This document shows, piece by piece, positions 28,634 through 37,085 of a stretch of 64,000 nt of DNA; positions within the stretch are counted from its first letter, which is position 1, and every line of letters begins with the position of its first letter. The notes beneath the pieces are model-generated. The model worked only from the letters and a program-made list of their open reading frames with translations, was not told the origin of the DNA and ran no database searches. Origin of the DNA: an uncultured Clostridia bacterium (lineage in GTDB: Bacteria; Bacillota; Clostridia; Oscillospirales; Acutalibacteraceae); NCBI GenBank assembly GCA_944384855.1, contig CALWUY010000011.1:19463-83462 (forward strand). The letters are read 5' to 3'. The position numbers and the translations under genes were made by a program.

Positions 28634-30037
28634 TTAACCCTCAATGCTTACTACATCGTAACCGAGATAGTATTTGAACGCTTCTTCCAGAATTTTCTTG
28701 ACATGACCGTTGGCGACGGTTGTATGGTGCTTGAATCCGCCCCTTGCCAGTCTGATAAGCTTATCCTGCAGATTATCGATTCTGGCGACGCCGCCGCAGC
28801 CGAAAAATTCTTTTTCAATGGGTTCACCGGTAAATTCGCCCTCACTGAAATAAATCGTGATTTTTCCGTCTTCGGTTTTGCAGTTCGAGAAGGTCATCGG
28901 GAATGCGGCAATTCTGCCTTCGTTAGTTCCCCAGCCGCTTCCCGGGTCACCCTTATCAAACATTTTGTGGGATGTAACCTCTCCTTTGCCGGCCATTAGC
29001 TTCTGCGCCGTAGAGCCGCAGTGGAAAAGTATAACCTTATCCGGATCGTCGCCGTAGTTGTTGTTCCAGTCAAGACATGCCGCCGGTCCTTCTGTCGCTA
29101 ATGTAAGCGCCCTCATTGTTATGGCAGAGCACATATCTATTTCGCATGAAGCTACTATTCCTCTGTCATTGAGTTCGGATATAAGCACGCAGGGGCATAC
29201 CCTTAAGTATGTTTCCATCTCGTTCCAGCAGCGAAGCGCGATAGCGTCCAAATGATAGGTTTCTATGTATTCGTCAATTACAACGCTGATTTTAGCCAGC
29301 ATGTTTTTCTTGTCTTCGGGAACGTTTGAAAAATCGGTATAATTTTCCAGTACCGCTTTTTTGTCTATTACCTTTTGGTCATTGTCATTTTTTGCCCGTA
29401 CAAACTCAAAAAGTTCTGAAAGGTCAAATGATTCAACATTAATTCCGTGACGCTGCATTGTAACCTCGTCAAAACGCACCGTCTTAAAAGCGGTCGTCCG
29501 TGCGCCTATGCAGCCTATGGTAAAGCGTTTCATACCTCCGACTACCCGGCAGACCGCTGCAAAATCATGCAGATTTTCCGCAAAGGCTTCGGACAGCGGA
29601 TGTACTACATGCGGTTTCATAACCGTGTAGGGAACTTTGTACTGTTCAAATACATCTGTGACCGAGAACTTGCCGCAATACGCGTCACGGCGGTGCTGGA
29701 AATCCATTTTGCCTATCTCATCGGGGTAAGCCTGCATTAAAATAGGAACACCCGCGTCCTGCAGCGCCGCGATAGCACCGTTTTCGTCAATAAATATTGG
29801 CATGCATAAAATCACGCCGTCATATTCGCCTTCATGGGATTTAAGCCACTTGGCGTAAAGACGTCCCTCATCACGCGTTTCCACCGCGCCGTAGCGGGTG
29901 GCGTTTTCGTCCATAATAATATAATCGTACCCGGCATCGGTAACCGCTTTTACCATATCTTCCCGAGCCGACGCGATAAGCTCCGCCGGCATAAAGCCTC
30001 TGTTTCCGAAGAACAGCGCAAAAGTTAATTTTTTCAC
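28634..30037 (-). CDS. L-fucose/L-arabinose isomerase-family protein
   Basis: 467 residues, beginning with a GTG codon after GGGAGGTT. The opening FALFFGNRGFMPAELI and the central GCIGARTTAFKTVRFDEV and later CEIDMCSAITMRAL resemble L-fucose/L-arabinose isomerase-family proteins, manganese enzymes that convert an aldose to a ketose. The conserved acidic residues expected for metal binding fit DEVTMQRHGI and the Glu/Asp in CEIDM. It heads the isomerase-kinase-aldolase operon and faces the PocR/AraC regulator across a 150-bp region. Members of this family also include enzymes of unknown substrate, so fucose is only one option. Confidence 0.85.
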   Translation of the reverse strand: MKKLTFALFFGNRGFMPAELIASAREDMVKAVTDAGYDYIIMDENATRYGAVETRDEGRLYAKWLKSHEGEYDGVILCMPIFIDENGAIAALQDAGVPILMQAYPDEIGKMDFQHRRDAYCGKFSVTDVFEQYKVPYTVMKPHVVHPLSEAFAENLHDFAAVCRVVGGMKRFTIGCIGARTTAFKTVRFDEVTMQRHGINVESFDLSELFEFVRAKNDNDQKVIDKKAVLENYTDFSNVPEDKKNMLAKISVVIDEYIETYHLDAIALRCWNEMETYLRVCPCVLISELNDRGIVASCEIDMCSAITMRALTLATEGPAACLDWNNNYGDDPDKVILFHCGSTAQKLMAGKGEVTSHKMFDKGDPGSGWGTNEGRIAAFPMTFSNCKTEDGKITIYFSEGEFTGEPIEKEFFGCGGVARIDNLQDKLIRLARGGFKHHTTVANGHVKKILEEAFKYYLGYDVVSIEG

Positions 30038-30103
30038 AGATAAAACCTCCCTTGAATTATTACTTTTATTTTATTAAATCAAATATTTTTTTAAAAGTAA
30101 ATA

Positions 30104-30129
30104 TTGTACTTAAAATTGTAAATTTGTAC
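30104..30129. promoter_or_regulatory. Candidate operator with TTGTAC direct repeats
   Basis: TTGTAC occurs at 30104 and again at 30124, exactly 20 bp apart, with TTGTA at 30116 between them. They lie in the shared region between the sugar operon and its AraC-type regulator, where such proteins bind direct repeats about two helical turns apart. A perfect TATAAT for the plus strand is at 30161-30166, without a good -35 box, as expected of an activated promoter. Confidence 0.45.
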
Positions 30130-30187
30130 ATTTTATGTGGATTTTTTTATGACAATAAAGTATAATGCATTTGAGAGGAGGAGATAT

Positions 30188-31021
30188 ATGAGTTTTGATT
30201 TTAATATTAATCAGATCAATGGGCTTATGAAATCATTTTATGAACTTACCGGGGTTCGCTTTGTGCTGTTTGATTCTGATTTCAAGGAAATATTGTCTTT
30301 TCCTAAACAGGACTGCGAATTTTGTAAAATAATTAAAAGTATTCCGCAAACCAGAAGGAAATGCATCCTGCAGGACAAGCGTTTTTTTAAAAAAAGTCAG
30401 GAGACCGGGTCGCCGGTTGTTTATAAATGTCATGCAAAGCTGGTAGAAGCAGTTATACCGCTTTATGAAAATACTGCGGCAGTCGGATATCTCATGTTCG
30501 GGCAGATAACCGACAGTCCTGACAAAAACGAGCTGTACCAGAATGCCGAATTGCTTTCGGAGAAGTATGATTTTAATTATAATATGCTGGCGGAGTCGAT
30601 AGATAAAATTATATATAAGCCCCAAAATGAAATTTTATCAGCCGCTAAGATTATGGAGGCGTGTACCTCGTATATAATTTATAAAGAGCTTATAACACCG
30701 AATAACAGTAAAATTCTGACAGCGGTAAAGGATTATATTGAGGAAAATCTCAGCGGGGATTTATCAATAGAAACTTTATGCGGCGAATTTAAGATAAGCC
30801 GAACCAAACTTTATAATATATTTAAGGATGAGCTGAAAATAGGAATTTCAAAATATATTATGCTCAGGAGGCTGCATCACGCAAAAAAATTACTGAAAAT
30901 CACTGATTTGTCGGTCAATGAGATTTCAAACCGCGTAGGATTCAGCGATTATAATTATTTCAGCCGGGTTTTCAAAAAGTATTATAATAAATCGCCGAAA
31001 TATTACAGAACACATAAATAA
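30188..31021 (+). CDS. PocR-domain AraC-family regulator
   Basis: 277 residues from the ATG at 30188, chosen for its GAGGAGGAGA site; an in-frame ATG at 30137-30150 lacks one. The N-terminal half resembles PocR ligand-binding domains (NGLMKSFYELTGVRFVLFD, the CEFCKII/RRKCILQD/VYKCHAK cysteine pattern and GYLMFGQITD). The C-terminal half is an AraC helix-turn-helix: LSIETLCGEFKISRTKLY and ISNRVGFSDYNYFSRVFKKY. PocR domains sense small molecules in catabolic operons such as propanediol use (family knowledge). It is transcribed away from the isomerase-kinase-aldolase operon, which it most likely activates in response to the sugar or a metabolite. Confidence 0.9.
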   Translation: MSFDFNINQINGLMKSFYELTGVRFVLFDSDFKEILSFPKQDCEFCKIIKSIPQTRRKCILQDKRFFKKSQETGSPVVYKCHAKLVEAVIPLYENTAAVGYLMFGQITDSPDKNELYQNAELLSEKYDFNYNMLAESIDKIIYKPQNEILSAAKIMEACTSYIIYKELITPNNSKILTAVKDYIEENLSGDLSIETLCGEFKISRTKLYNIFKDELKIGISKYIMLRRLHHAKKLLKITDLSVNEISNRVGFSDYNYFSRVFKKYYNKSPKYYRTHK

Positions 31022-31023
31022 TA

Positions 31024-31063
31024 AAAATAGTGCAATCTGCCAATTGGCAGATTGCACTATTTT
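31024..31063. terminator. Perfect 40-bp palindrome, bidirectional terminator
   Basis: Each half is the exact reverse complement of the other (centre AATT near 31043), with AAAA at the left end and TTTT at the right. It sits between the converging AraC regulator and the Gfo/Idh/MocA operon and can end transcription from both sides. Confidence 0.85.
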
Positions 31064-31132
31064 AAACCGTGGCATACTATAAAGCAATTTCTGACGCCGA
31101 ATATATTCAGAATAATTGTATTTTTTGTCGGG

Positions 31133-32185
31133 TTATTCTAAAATTACTTCTTTATGTGTCTCAGCCGAATCATAAATTGCCTGCATCAGTTTAGAGGTAA
31201 TTATATTTGTATCAATATGAGACGGTAATTTCTGATTATTCTTTACGCATTCGATAAAGGAATTTATTTCATTTTCAAAGTGGTCGGAAGTCTGGTATTC
31301 AGTATTTGTTCTTGTCAGCATACCGTTTTTCGTACTGTAAATTGTAAAGTCTGAACCGTACTGCAGACGTATACCGCCCTTATCGCCCATAAAATCAATA
31401 AACATCTCGTTTTCACCGATATTCTGAGCCCACGCCCCGTTTATGGTTATGGTAGGCCCTTCGGTACGGATTATGCCGGTAACGCTTTCCTCAACATCAT
31501 ACACACCGTCCAATTTCGGAGGTCCTGCCCACATATTTACGAAACTGTAATTTTTGATATCCTTTCCTAAAACGGAGAAGGTTTCGGCTGAAGCTGACTT
31601 TGGCTTAGGGTCACCGCAGCAGTACATTACGATATCAAGGAAATGTACGCCCCAGTCTATAAGCACTCCGCCTCCGGCAATAGATTTATTTGTAAAAGCT
31701 CCGCCGATTCCGGGAATAGACCTATGGGACCTGAAGCTTACATAAACCTGATAAACATTTCCTATATCGCCGCCGTCTATAAGCTGTTTTATTTTATTTA
31801 CGCCGTCGTTGAATCGGTTTACAACTCCGATATTCAATATTTTGCCTGTTTCGTGCTGAGCTTGCTGCATAGTAAGCGCTTCAGCGTATGTACGGGCGGC
31901 GGGTTTTTCGCACAAGACGTTTTTTCCGGCATTTAAAAAGTCGATGCTTATCTGAGCGTGTACGTTGTTCGGTGTGCAGACCGAAACCGCTTCGATTTCA
32001 TCATCTCCGAGTATTTCATGGTAATCGTAAACGGCGCTTCCGCAGCCGTATTTTTTAACGGCGGCGTCCGCGCGCTCCGGAATGATATCGCAGAACCATT
32101 TGATCTCGACATTTTCGTTTTTTAAATATGCTGGAATATGCGCGCTGTTCGCTATTGTACCACAGCCGATAATTGCTATTTTCAT
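31133..32185 (-). CDS. Gfo/Idh/MocA-family oxidoreductase
   Basis: 350 residues. I use the ATG at 32185, because AAAAGGAG lies just upstream and the residues MKIAIIGCGTIANSAHIPAY start the Rossmann fold directly; a longer frame begins 18 bases earlier. The nucleotide-binding GxGxxA pattern is clear and the catalytic-lysine motif reads CEKPAAR. Such enzymes oxidise or reduce sugars, inositols or sugar derivatives with NAD(P). It is the last gene of a three-gene unit whose first gene encodes a related but shorter oxidoreductase and whose middle gene encodes a beta-helix protein. The substrate is unknown. Confidence 0.9.
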   Translation of the reverse strand: MKIAIIGCGTIANSAHIPAYLKNENVEIKWFCDIIPERADAAVKKYGCGSAVYDYHEILGDDEIEAVSVCTPNNVHAQISIDFLNAGKNVLCEKPAARTYAEALTMQQAQHETGKILNIGVVNRFNDGVNKIKQLIDGGDIGNVYQVYVSFRSHRSIPGIGGAFTNKSIAGGGVLIDWGVHFLDIVMYCCGDPKPKSASAETFSVLGKDIKNYSFVNMWAGPPKLDGVYDVEESVTGIIRTEGPTITINGAWAQNIGENEMFIDFMGDKGGIRLQYGSDFTIYSTKNGMLTRTNTEYQTSDHFENEINSFIECVKNNQKLPSHIDTNIITSKLMQAIYDSAETHKEVILE

Positions 32186-32202
32186 ATTTTTTCTCCTTTT
32201 CA

Positions 32203-33384
32203 TCAGTATATTTTATCCGGAACAACCGCTCCGTTTGATACTATGTTTTGAATTTTTCCGTTTTCTATATTTCCGCTGCAGCTGAAAAATTCCATATTTT
32301 CATTATCGGGATATGTCTGAGCGCAGTTGGAAATCAGCAAATTGCTGACAGAAGTGTTTTCATTAATGCTGATTGTAGGGGTAAAGCAGATATTCTCATT
32401 GCGCACTAAGTTTTGAATAGTGAGATTATAAATATCAAGTTCACTGCCTATATCGATAAATGGGCCGTAGTTGCCGGGTACGTCCACAGTGCCTTTTGAG
32501 AAAGAGGCGTTTATATTTTCGATTGTAATATTTTCAAGCCGGCCTCTGCTTTGGTTCTGAGCGTAATACTTGCTTATTATAACACAGTAAACATAATAGC
32601 TGCCGAAAATATTTGAAATATGCACGTTTTTTATGGGGATATGCCATGAAAGCAGTCTGACAGCGCTGTGACATCCTTCGGCTATGATACCGTCGACAGT
32701 TATGTTTTCAATTTCTCCGCATATTCCGTCATCCGCCGTGATAGCCAGCAAATCGTCATGGCATGCGCCCTGAAGATTTTTTATGTATCCGTTTCTGCAA
32801 CCGCCTTCTAAGTGTATGCCGTCAAGATTCCAGAGCTTAGGGCTTCCCTCAGTATAGTCGAAAACAATGTTTTCAACAGTGAAGTGTTCTATGTAGGCCA
32901 TGTGGCATCCGTACACGACAGGATTGCGTATGGTGATGTCCTTGAATATAAAGTTTTTTATGCTGTTGAATCTGAAACAGTGCCCCGAATATGATTTGCA
33001 GAATACCCGGTTATCTCTGTTGGAAATAAACATATTCATATATTCTTCGGCTTTTTGTCCCGTTTCGGGATTATCAAAATGATAAGGATTGGGCCATTGA
33101 TTATTGTGGTTCATATCCCAGATTCCGCCGCTTACGCAAATATTATGGTTATAATTTTCGGGATCCGAATTTTCAAGCATTGAACAGTTTGCTGAGTCAG
33201 ATAGTTTTATTACAGTGAATCTGTCAAGCTTCAGTTCCTGATCAGAATGGATTTTAAGGCATTTGCTTATTTTGTAAAAAGATTTCGGCGGGGGAAGGTA
33301 TACGCAGGAGATTTTTTCATCCAGCATTTCCTGAATGGCAGGATAATCATCGTTTATACCGTCGCCGTACAGTCTGTTTTTCAT
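32203..33384 (-). CDS. Right-handed beta-helix protein, GH28-like
   Basis: 393 residues with regularly spaced Asn/Ile/Val repeats typical of a parallel beta-helix (VENIVFDYTEGSP, GEIENITVDGIIAEGCHSAV, GRLENITIENINASFS). The N-terminus GDGINDDYPAIQEMLDE resembles the opening of GH28/pectate-lyase superfamily proteins. HDDLLAITADDG and GCHSAVRLLSW could represent acidic catalytic positions of a GH28-like enzyme, but the match is loose. No signal peptide is seen, so it probably acts on imported material. It lies between two oxidoreductase genes. A glycosidase or epimerase-like role on an oligosaccharide is possible; none is shown by the sequence. Confidence 0.75.
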   Translation of the reverse strand: MKNRLYGDGINDDYPAIQEMLDEKISCVYLPPPKSFYKISKCLKIHSDQELKLDRFTVIKLSDSANCSMLENSDPENYNHNICVSGGIWDMNHNNQWPNPYHFDNPETGQKAEEYMNMFISNRDNRVFCKSYSGHCFRFNSIKNFIFKDITIRNPVVYGCHMAYIEHFTVENIVFDYTEGSPKLWNLDGIHLEGGCRNGYIKNLQGACHDDLLAITADDGICGEIENITVDGIIAEGCHSAVRLLSWHIPIKNVHISNIFGSYYVYCVIISKYYAQNQSRGRLENITIENINASFSKGTVDVPGNYGPFIDIGSELDIYNLTIQNLVRNENICFTPTISINENTSVSNLLISNCAQTYPDNENMEFFSCSGNIENGKIQNIVSNGAVVPDKIY

Positions 33385-33405
33385 ATAAATTTCCTTTCGT
33401 TTGTT

Positions 33406-34251
33406 TTATTTCCGGATTTCTATCCATTTGTAAGGAGCTTTCGCGGCCGTTATGACAGATTGGCGGATAGCTATAACGTCTATCGTCTGATTATGTGAAA
33501 CCGGAATATTTCCTGTACGGAAAAATGCTATAAGCGCTTTTATAAAGTTTCTGAAATAATCGGATTTTATCACTGCTTTTTCACACTTATTCTCTTTATC
33601 TATCAAATTTAAAACAAACGACATCTGAGGATCATCGCGGTGATAGCACTGTACTGTTCTTCCGTCTTCAAACTCTATCAGATAAGACGGATGGACAAGG
33701 CTGCCGGTGAACATGACCCGCTTTGCCTGGTTATTCATTAAACGAACAATCATTTCGATCTGGTGAATCGAATATATTTCAAGGGATGCGGGGCCTTCAC
33801 TGTAAATCTTATCGATGTTAGCGGTGTTTATATGATTGAGCTCAGTGGCAAATCTCAACGCCGATGAAGAATAACAGGGAGTTTCGTGGCATTCGGCATT
33901 TTTAAAAATACGGATAGCCGTGTCTTTATCCGGAGCAAAGGTTTTGTCAACATAAACTCTTTTGCCGGATTTAAGCGGTAGCTCACATAATTCCTCATGC
34001 ATTTCGGGATTGTCAGGAGAAAGCACAACAATGCAGTCGCTTTTTTCTATAAGTTCTTCGATTGAATTTACCAGCTGCACGTTATTGTCGGACGCCCATT
34101 GCTCGTTTGAAATGTGATTTTCCGGGGCAGGAATATGGGCGTATGCGTAGCTGACTTCCATAGCGCCTTCAGAAAAATTTTTGATCATCTGAGGGTAATT
34201 ATTAGCATGCCATTCGTCCAGAAAATAATCTATAAAACCGATTTTTTTCAT
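33406..34251 (-). CDS. Gfo/Idh/MocA-like protein, short
   Basis: 281 residues from the ATG at 34251; a GTG nine bases upstream is an alternative. The chain starts MKKIGFIDYFLDEW, without the usual GxGxxG glycine pattern, so nucleotide binding is uncertain. CIVVLSPDNPEMHEEL and GKRVYVDKTFAPD match the later Rossmann strands of Gfo/Idh/MocA proteins, with DKT in place of the usual EKP. It is shorter than typical members (about 330-380). It may be a substrate-binding or non-redox relative. First gene of the minus-strand trio; it faces the cupin/AraC regulator. Confidence 0.7.
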   Translation of the reverse strand: MKKIGFIDYFLDEWHANNYPQMIKNFSEGAMEVSYAYAHIPAPENHISNEQWASDNNVQLVNSIEELIEKSDCIVVLSPDNPEMHEELCELPLKSGKRVYVDKTFAPDKDTAIRIFKNAECHETPCYSSSALRFATELNHINTANIDKIYSEGPASLEIYSIHQIEMIVRLMNNQAKRVMFTGSLVHPSYLIEFEDGRTVQCYHRDDPQMSFVLNLIDKENKCEKAVIKSDYFRNFIKALIAFFRTGNIPVSHNQTIDVIAIRQSVITAAKAPYKWIEIRK

Positions 34252-34334
34252 TTTTATCACCCGATTTTATTATACAATATGATTTTTGAAGCAGCCGATT
34301 CATTTATATAATCCGTTTACAGAAAATGCTGTTG

Positions 34335-34362
34335 TTGCAATTTATATTTTTTGTGATATACT
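34335..34362 (+). promoter_or_regulatory. Candidate promoter for the cupin/AraC regulator
   Basis: TTGCAA (34335-34340), a 16-bp spacer and TATACT (34357-34362). The region 34252-34565 has no gene; besides this promoter it holds the TTGCGGTTTT repeats described separately. The leader before the regulator would be about 200 nt. Confidence 0.5.
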
Positions 34363-34516
34363 AAAATAAATATAAGATTAATTAACTCAGATACAGTTTT
34401 GCGTTGGATTTGTTTTTTAGAATTAATTACTTAAATATGTTGAAATTATACAATGATATTTGGCTGTTCTGCCCGTTTATTATAGCATTCTGATTTTAAG
34501 TTTACAATATTTGTTT

Positions 34517-34548
34517 TTGCGGTTTTGATATCAAAAAATTGCGGTTTT
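34517..34548. repeat. TTGCGGTTTT direct repeat, 22-bp period
   Basis: TTGCGGTTTT at 34517-34526 and again at 34539-34548, exactly 22 bp apart (two helical turns), just before the ribosome site of the AraC-type gene. This is the spacing typical of AraC-family binding half-sites, so autoregulation is plausible. Confidence 0.5.
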
Positions 34549-34565
34549 AATGGAGGCGTATAAAT

Positions 34566-35432
34566 GTGAATTCAGCTTCGCTTTTATTTTCATACGACAG
34601 GATTTTTAACAAAGGACAATTGAATCTGCCGTCCGGGGATATTATGCAGATAGCCGAGCTTTCATTGATTCAGGACGCTCAGATACCTGAACATATACAG
34701 CACTGTGATGAAATTACCTATGTTGTATCCGGACAGGCGACCGTTTTAAGCGGCAACAAAGAGTTTACCATATTTCCGCAGCAGATTCACTATATAAAAA
34801 AAGGACTGAAGCACGCTATAATTGCGGATAAAGGGAGCAATTTTCATTATTTCTGTATAGGATTTTTGCCCAACGGCGATTATTCCGATTTAAAAGGTTT
34901 TTTCGATTTCGTCGGAGACAAAGAGGATTTTGTAATTAAAGACGACAGCAGGATAAACTTTTATTTCAACTCACTGGTAAATGAGTTCTACCAGAGTGAC
35001 AGCAGTAAACTTATGATTCATTGTTATTTTTGCCAGATTATAATTTCAATTTTCAGAATTCTTAAACAGCAGAGAAAGCAGATTAATATGTCTGCCGCCG
35101 ATAATTCGGGCAAAACGGCTTATCAGATATTAAGATACATTGACAGAAACTATTCAGGGATAAAAAGAGTAAAGGATATCGCGAATGAGCTGTCATACAG
35201 CGAGTATTATTTATCCCATGTTTTTAAGGAAAAGACAGGAATGTCAGTAAAATCTTATTTGATGCAAAAAAAGATAACACTCGCGCTTGAGCTTCTTAAA
35301 TACAGCAATATGTCAATACCTGAAATTGCCGATCACCTCAACTTTTCATCGGTCCATTCGTTTGACTTGGCTTTCAGGCAATATACCGGGTCTAACCCGA
35401 CGCAGTTTAAAAAAATGTCAGCTAAACAGTAA
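34566..35432 (+). CDS. Cupin-domain AraC-family regulator
   Basis: 288 residues, starting at a GTG nine bases after GGAGG. The N-terminal half is a cupin-like sensor (IPEHIQHCDEITYVVSGQAT, then FPQQIHYIKKGLKHAI), the part that binds sugars in AraC-type activators. The C-terminal half has two helix-turn-helix motifs: RVKDIANELSYSEYYLSHVF and IPEIADHLNFSSVHSFDLAF, then NPTQFKK. It is transcribed away from the Gfo/beta-helix/Gfo operon and probably controls it. The TTGCGGTTTT repeats upstream may be its own binding sites. Confidence 0.92.
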   Translation: MNSASLLFSYDRIFNKGQLNLPSGDIMQIAELSLIQDAQIPEHIQHCDEITYVVSGQATVLSGNKEFTIFPQQIHYIKKGLKHAIIADKGSNFHYFCIGFLPNGDYSDLKGFFDFVGDKEDFVIKDDSRINFYFNSLVNEFYQSDSSKLMIHCYFCQIIISIFRILKQQRKQINMSAADNSGKTAYQILRYIDRNYSGIKRVKDIANELSYSEYYLSHVFKEKTGMSVKSYLMQKKITLALELLKYSNMSIPEIADHLNFSSVHSFDLAFRQYTGSNPTQFKKMSAKQ

Positions 35433-35467
35433 ATTGTGAAACTGTTAAAGAATATCGGAAATAAAGT

Positions 35468-35506
35468 AAAAAACTCTGTACCGGGATAATCGGGACAGAG
35501 TTTTTT
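35468..35506. terminator. Bidirectional terminator
   Basis: AAAAAACTCTGT (35468-35479) and ACAGAGTTTTTT (35495-35506) pair perfectly, enclosing a smaller stem. It lies between the converging AraC regulator and ABC exporter operon. Confidence 0.9.
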
Positions 35507-35513
35507 AATATAA

Positions 35514-37085
35514 TTATGTGCGCAGGCGGAATGTTTTGGGCGCCAGACGATATATAAGGATACACGCCGCGATTGAATATATAACGCAGAAGGCTATACA
35601 GCATATGCCGAATATCAGCAGCGGAATTTTTACCTGCATCATAATATAACATATAAAATATGTGACGGACATTATAATTTGATAAGTTCCGCTTTTCATT
35701 TCGCTTGCGGCGTTGTAAGGCTGGAGCAGGTAATAAACCGTCAGGTAATGAATAGAGAAAAATACGCTCATACAAATAATGGATACGAACAAAACAATAT
35801 AGTTAAGCGGATTGTCTGTTCCGCCCGAAGCATATAAGATCAGCGACAGGCCACCGCCTATTACAAAAGCCGGCATAATATTTATCTTGATAATTTCTCT
35901 CAGCCGTATCCTGAACAGTTTAAGAATAAGCCCCGGCTGTTTGTAGAATGAGTAGGTTAAAAGACTGTGGTCACAGTTCATAAACAATGCTCTGGTAAAT
36001 CCTGTCCCTCGGTTGATGGCGTACATTATGAAAGTGAAATACGGCAGCCAGTTTAAAATAAGCCGGTTTACCTTATCTTTTGCCTGGGGAGCCAAATATA
36101 AAGCCAAAAGGCTGATAAAGATAATTGCCGCACAGACAAAAGTTATTTTTTTCGCGGCTTTCCAAAGAATTTTTTGATGTCGCTTGATAAACAATTCATT
36201 CAGATATTCAAAACCTCTGCGCTTACTGGTAATAGAAGCGTCTGCAGAGATTGCTTCCTGAGTGGTTTTCTTTACCGCCTGCTTTGCACTGTCCATCTGG
36301 TTATTAAGCTGGTACAGAAGCTGCCGGTTTATTTCCCGGTAATTCTGAAACTTCAGAATTTTCCTAAGTCCAGCACATCCCGCAGGTATAAACGCCAGAA
36401 ACACAGTGATTGAAACTGCCGCCGGTAAAACGATTCCGATTGCCGGCAGGCCGTAAGCGGCCGCCAAAATCAGAGCGGTCATTACCCAAAGGTATTTGTT
36501 CAGCTTGTTTTCATTATAGACGATCCCCCGTTTTTCATAGTCCCGCAATGAATAGGCCGCTGCCGCCATTTTAATGCCTGCTGCGCAAAAAGGAAACAAA
36601 ATACAAAACCACAGGGGGATTCCGTTACCGAGTCCGAACAAAACGGAAAATGGCAGAAACCCTATAATCACTTTTAAAATCAAATAAACATAATTTACTA
36701 CCGTATATTCGCGGGCGCTCATACGCATGAGGATCATGGCGTAGTATTTATCCTTGGTCGGATTAAAAAGACCGGTGTTTATCCAGGCGCCGATAAAGGT
36801 CAGAAACAGAAGAATATGCAGGTAAATCTGATTTGAAGGAACTTTGTCATAAAGCATACCTATACCGCAGACCATAGTTATAAAATACAGCAGCTTGCCG
36901 AGAAAAACCGACAGCACTTCAAATATAACCGAAAGCACGTTGGCAAAAATTTTAAGCCCGCGCACCCTGTAAAGCGTCTGAGGCAGAATCTTTTTTAACA
37001 GCGGTATCTGTTTGAGCGAATATAAAATTCCGTTGACACGGTATGTATTGCGCAGGGCGAAAGAAATCCGTAATGTTTTAAGCAT
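35514..37085 (-). CDS. ABC exporter membrane subunit
   Basis: 523 residues with roughly ten to twelve hydrophobic segments (for example FLTFIGAWINTGLF, VLIFLAFIPAGCAG-like stretches and IVLFVSIICMSVFFSIHYL) separated by a basic cytoplasmic loop near residues 255-300. No enzymatic motif. Its start overlaps the end of the ATPase gene by 8 bp, so the two are coupled and form one transporter. This arrangement and topology resemble poorly characterised bacterial ABC exporters (EcsB/YthQ-like). The cargo is unknown; the neighbouring Bce-type module makes an envelope-stress role possible but unproven. Confidence 0.8.
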   Translation of the reverse strand: MLKTLRISFALRNTYRVNGILYSLKQIPLLKKILPQTLYRVRGLKIFANVLSVIFEVLSVFLGKLLYFITMVCGIGMLYDKVPSNQIYLHILLFLTFIGAWINTGLFNPTKDKYYAMILMRMSAREYTVVNYVYLILKVIIGFLPFSVLFGLGNGIPLWFCILFPFCAAGIKMAAAAYSLRDYEKRGIVYNENKLNKYLWVMTALILAAAYGLPAIGIVLPAAVSITVFLAFIPAGCAGLRKILKFQNYREINRQLLYQLNNQMDSAKQAVKKTTQEAISADASITSKRRGFEYLNELFIKRHQKILWKAAKKITFVCAAIIFISLLALYLAPQAKDKVNRLILNWLPYFTFIMYAINRGTGFTRALFMNCDHSLLTYSFYKQPGLILKLFRIRLREIIKINIMPAFVIGGGLSLILYASGGTDNPLNYIVLFVSIICMSVFFSIHYLTVYYLLQPYNAASEMKSGTYQIIMSVTYFICYIMMQVKIPLLIFGICCIAFCVIYSIAACILIYRLAPKTFRLRT

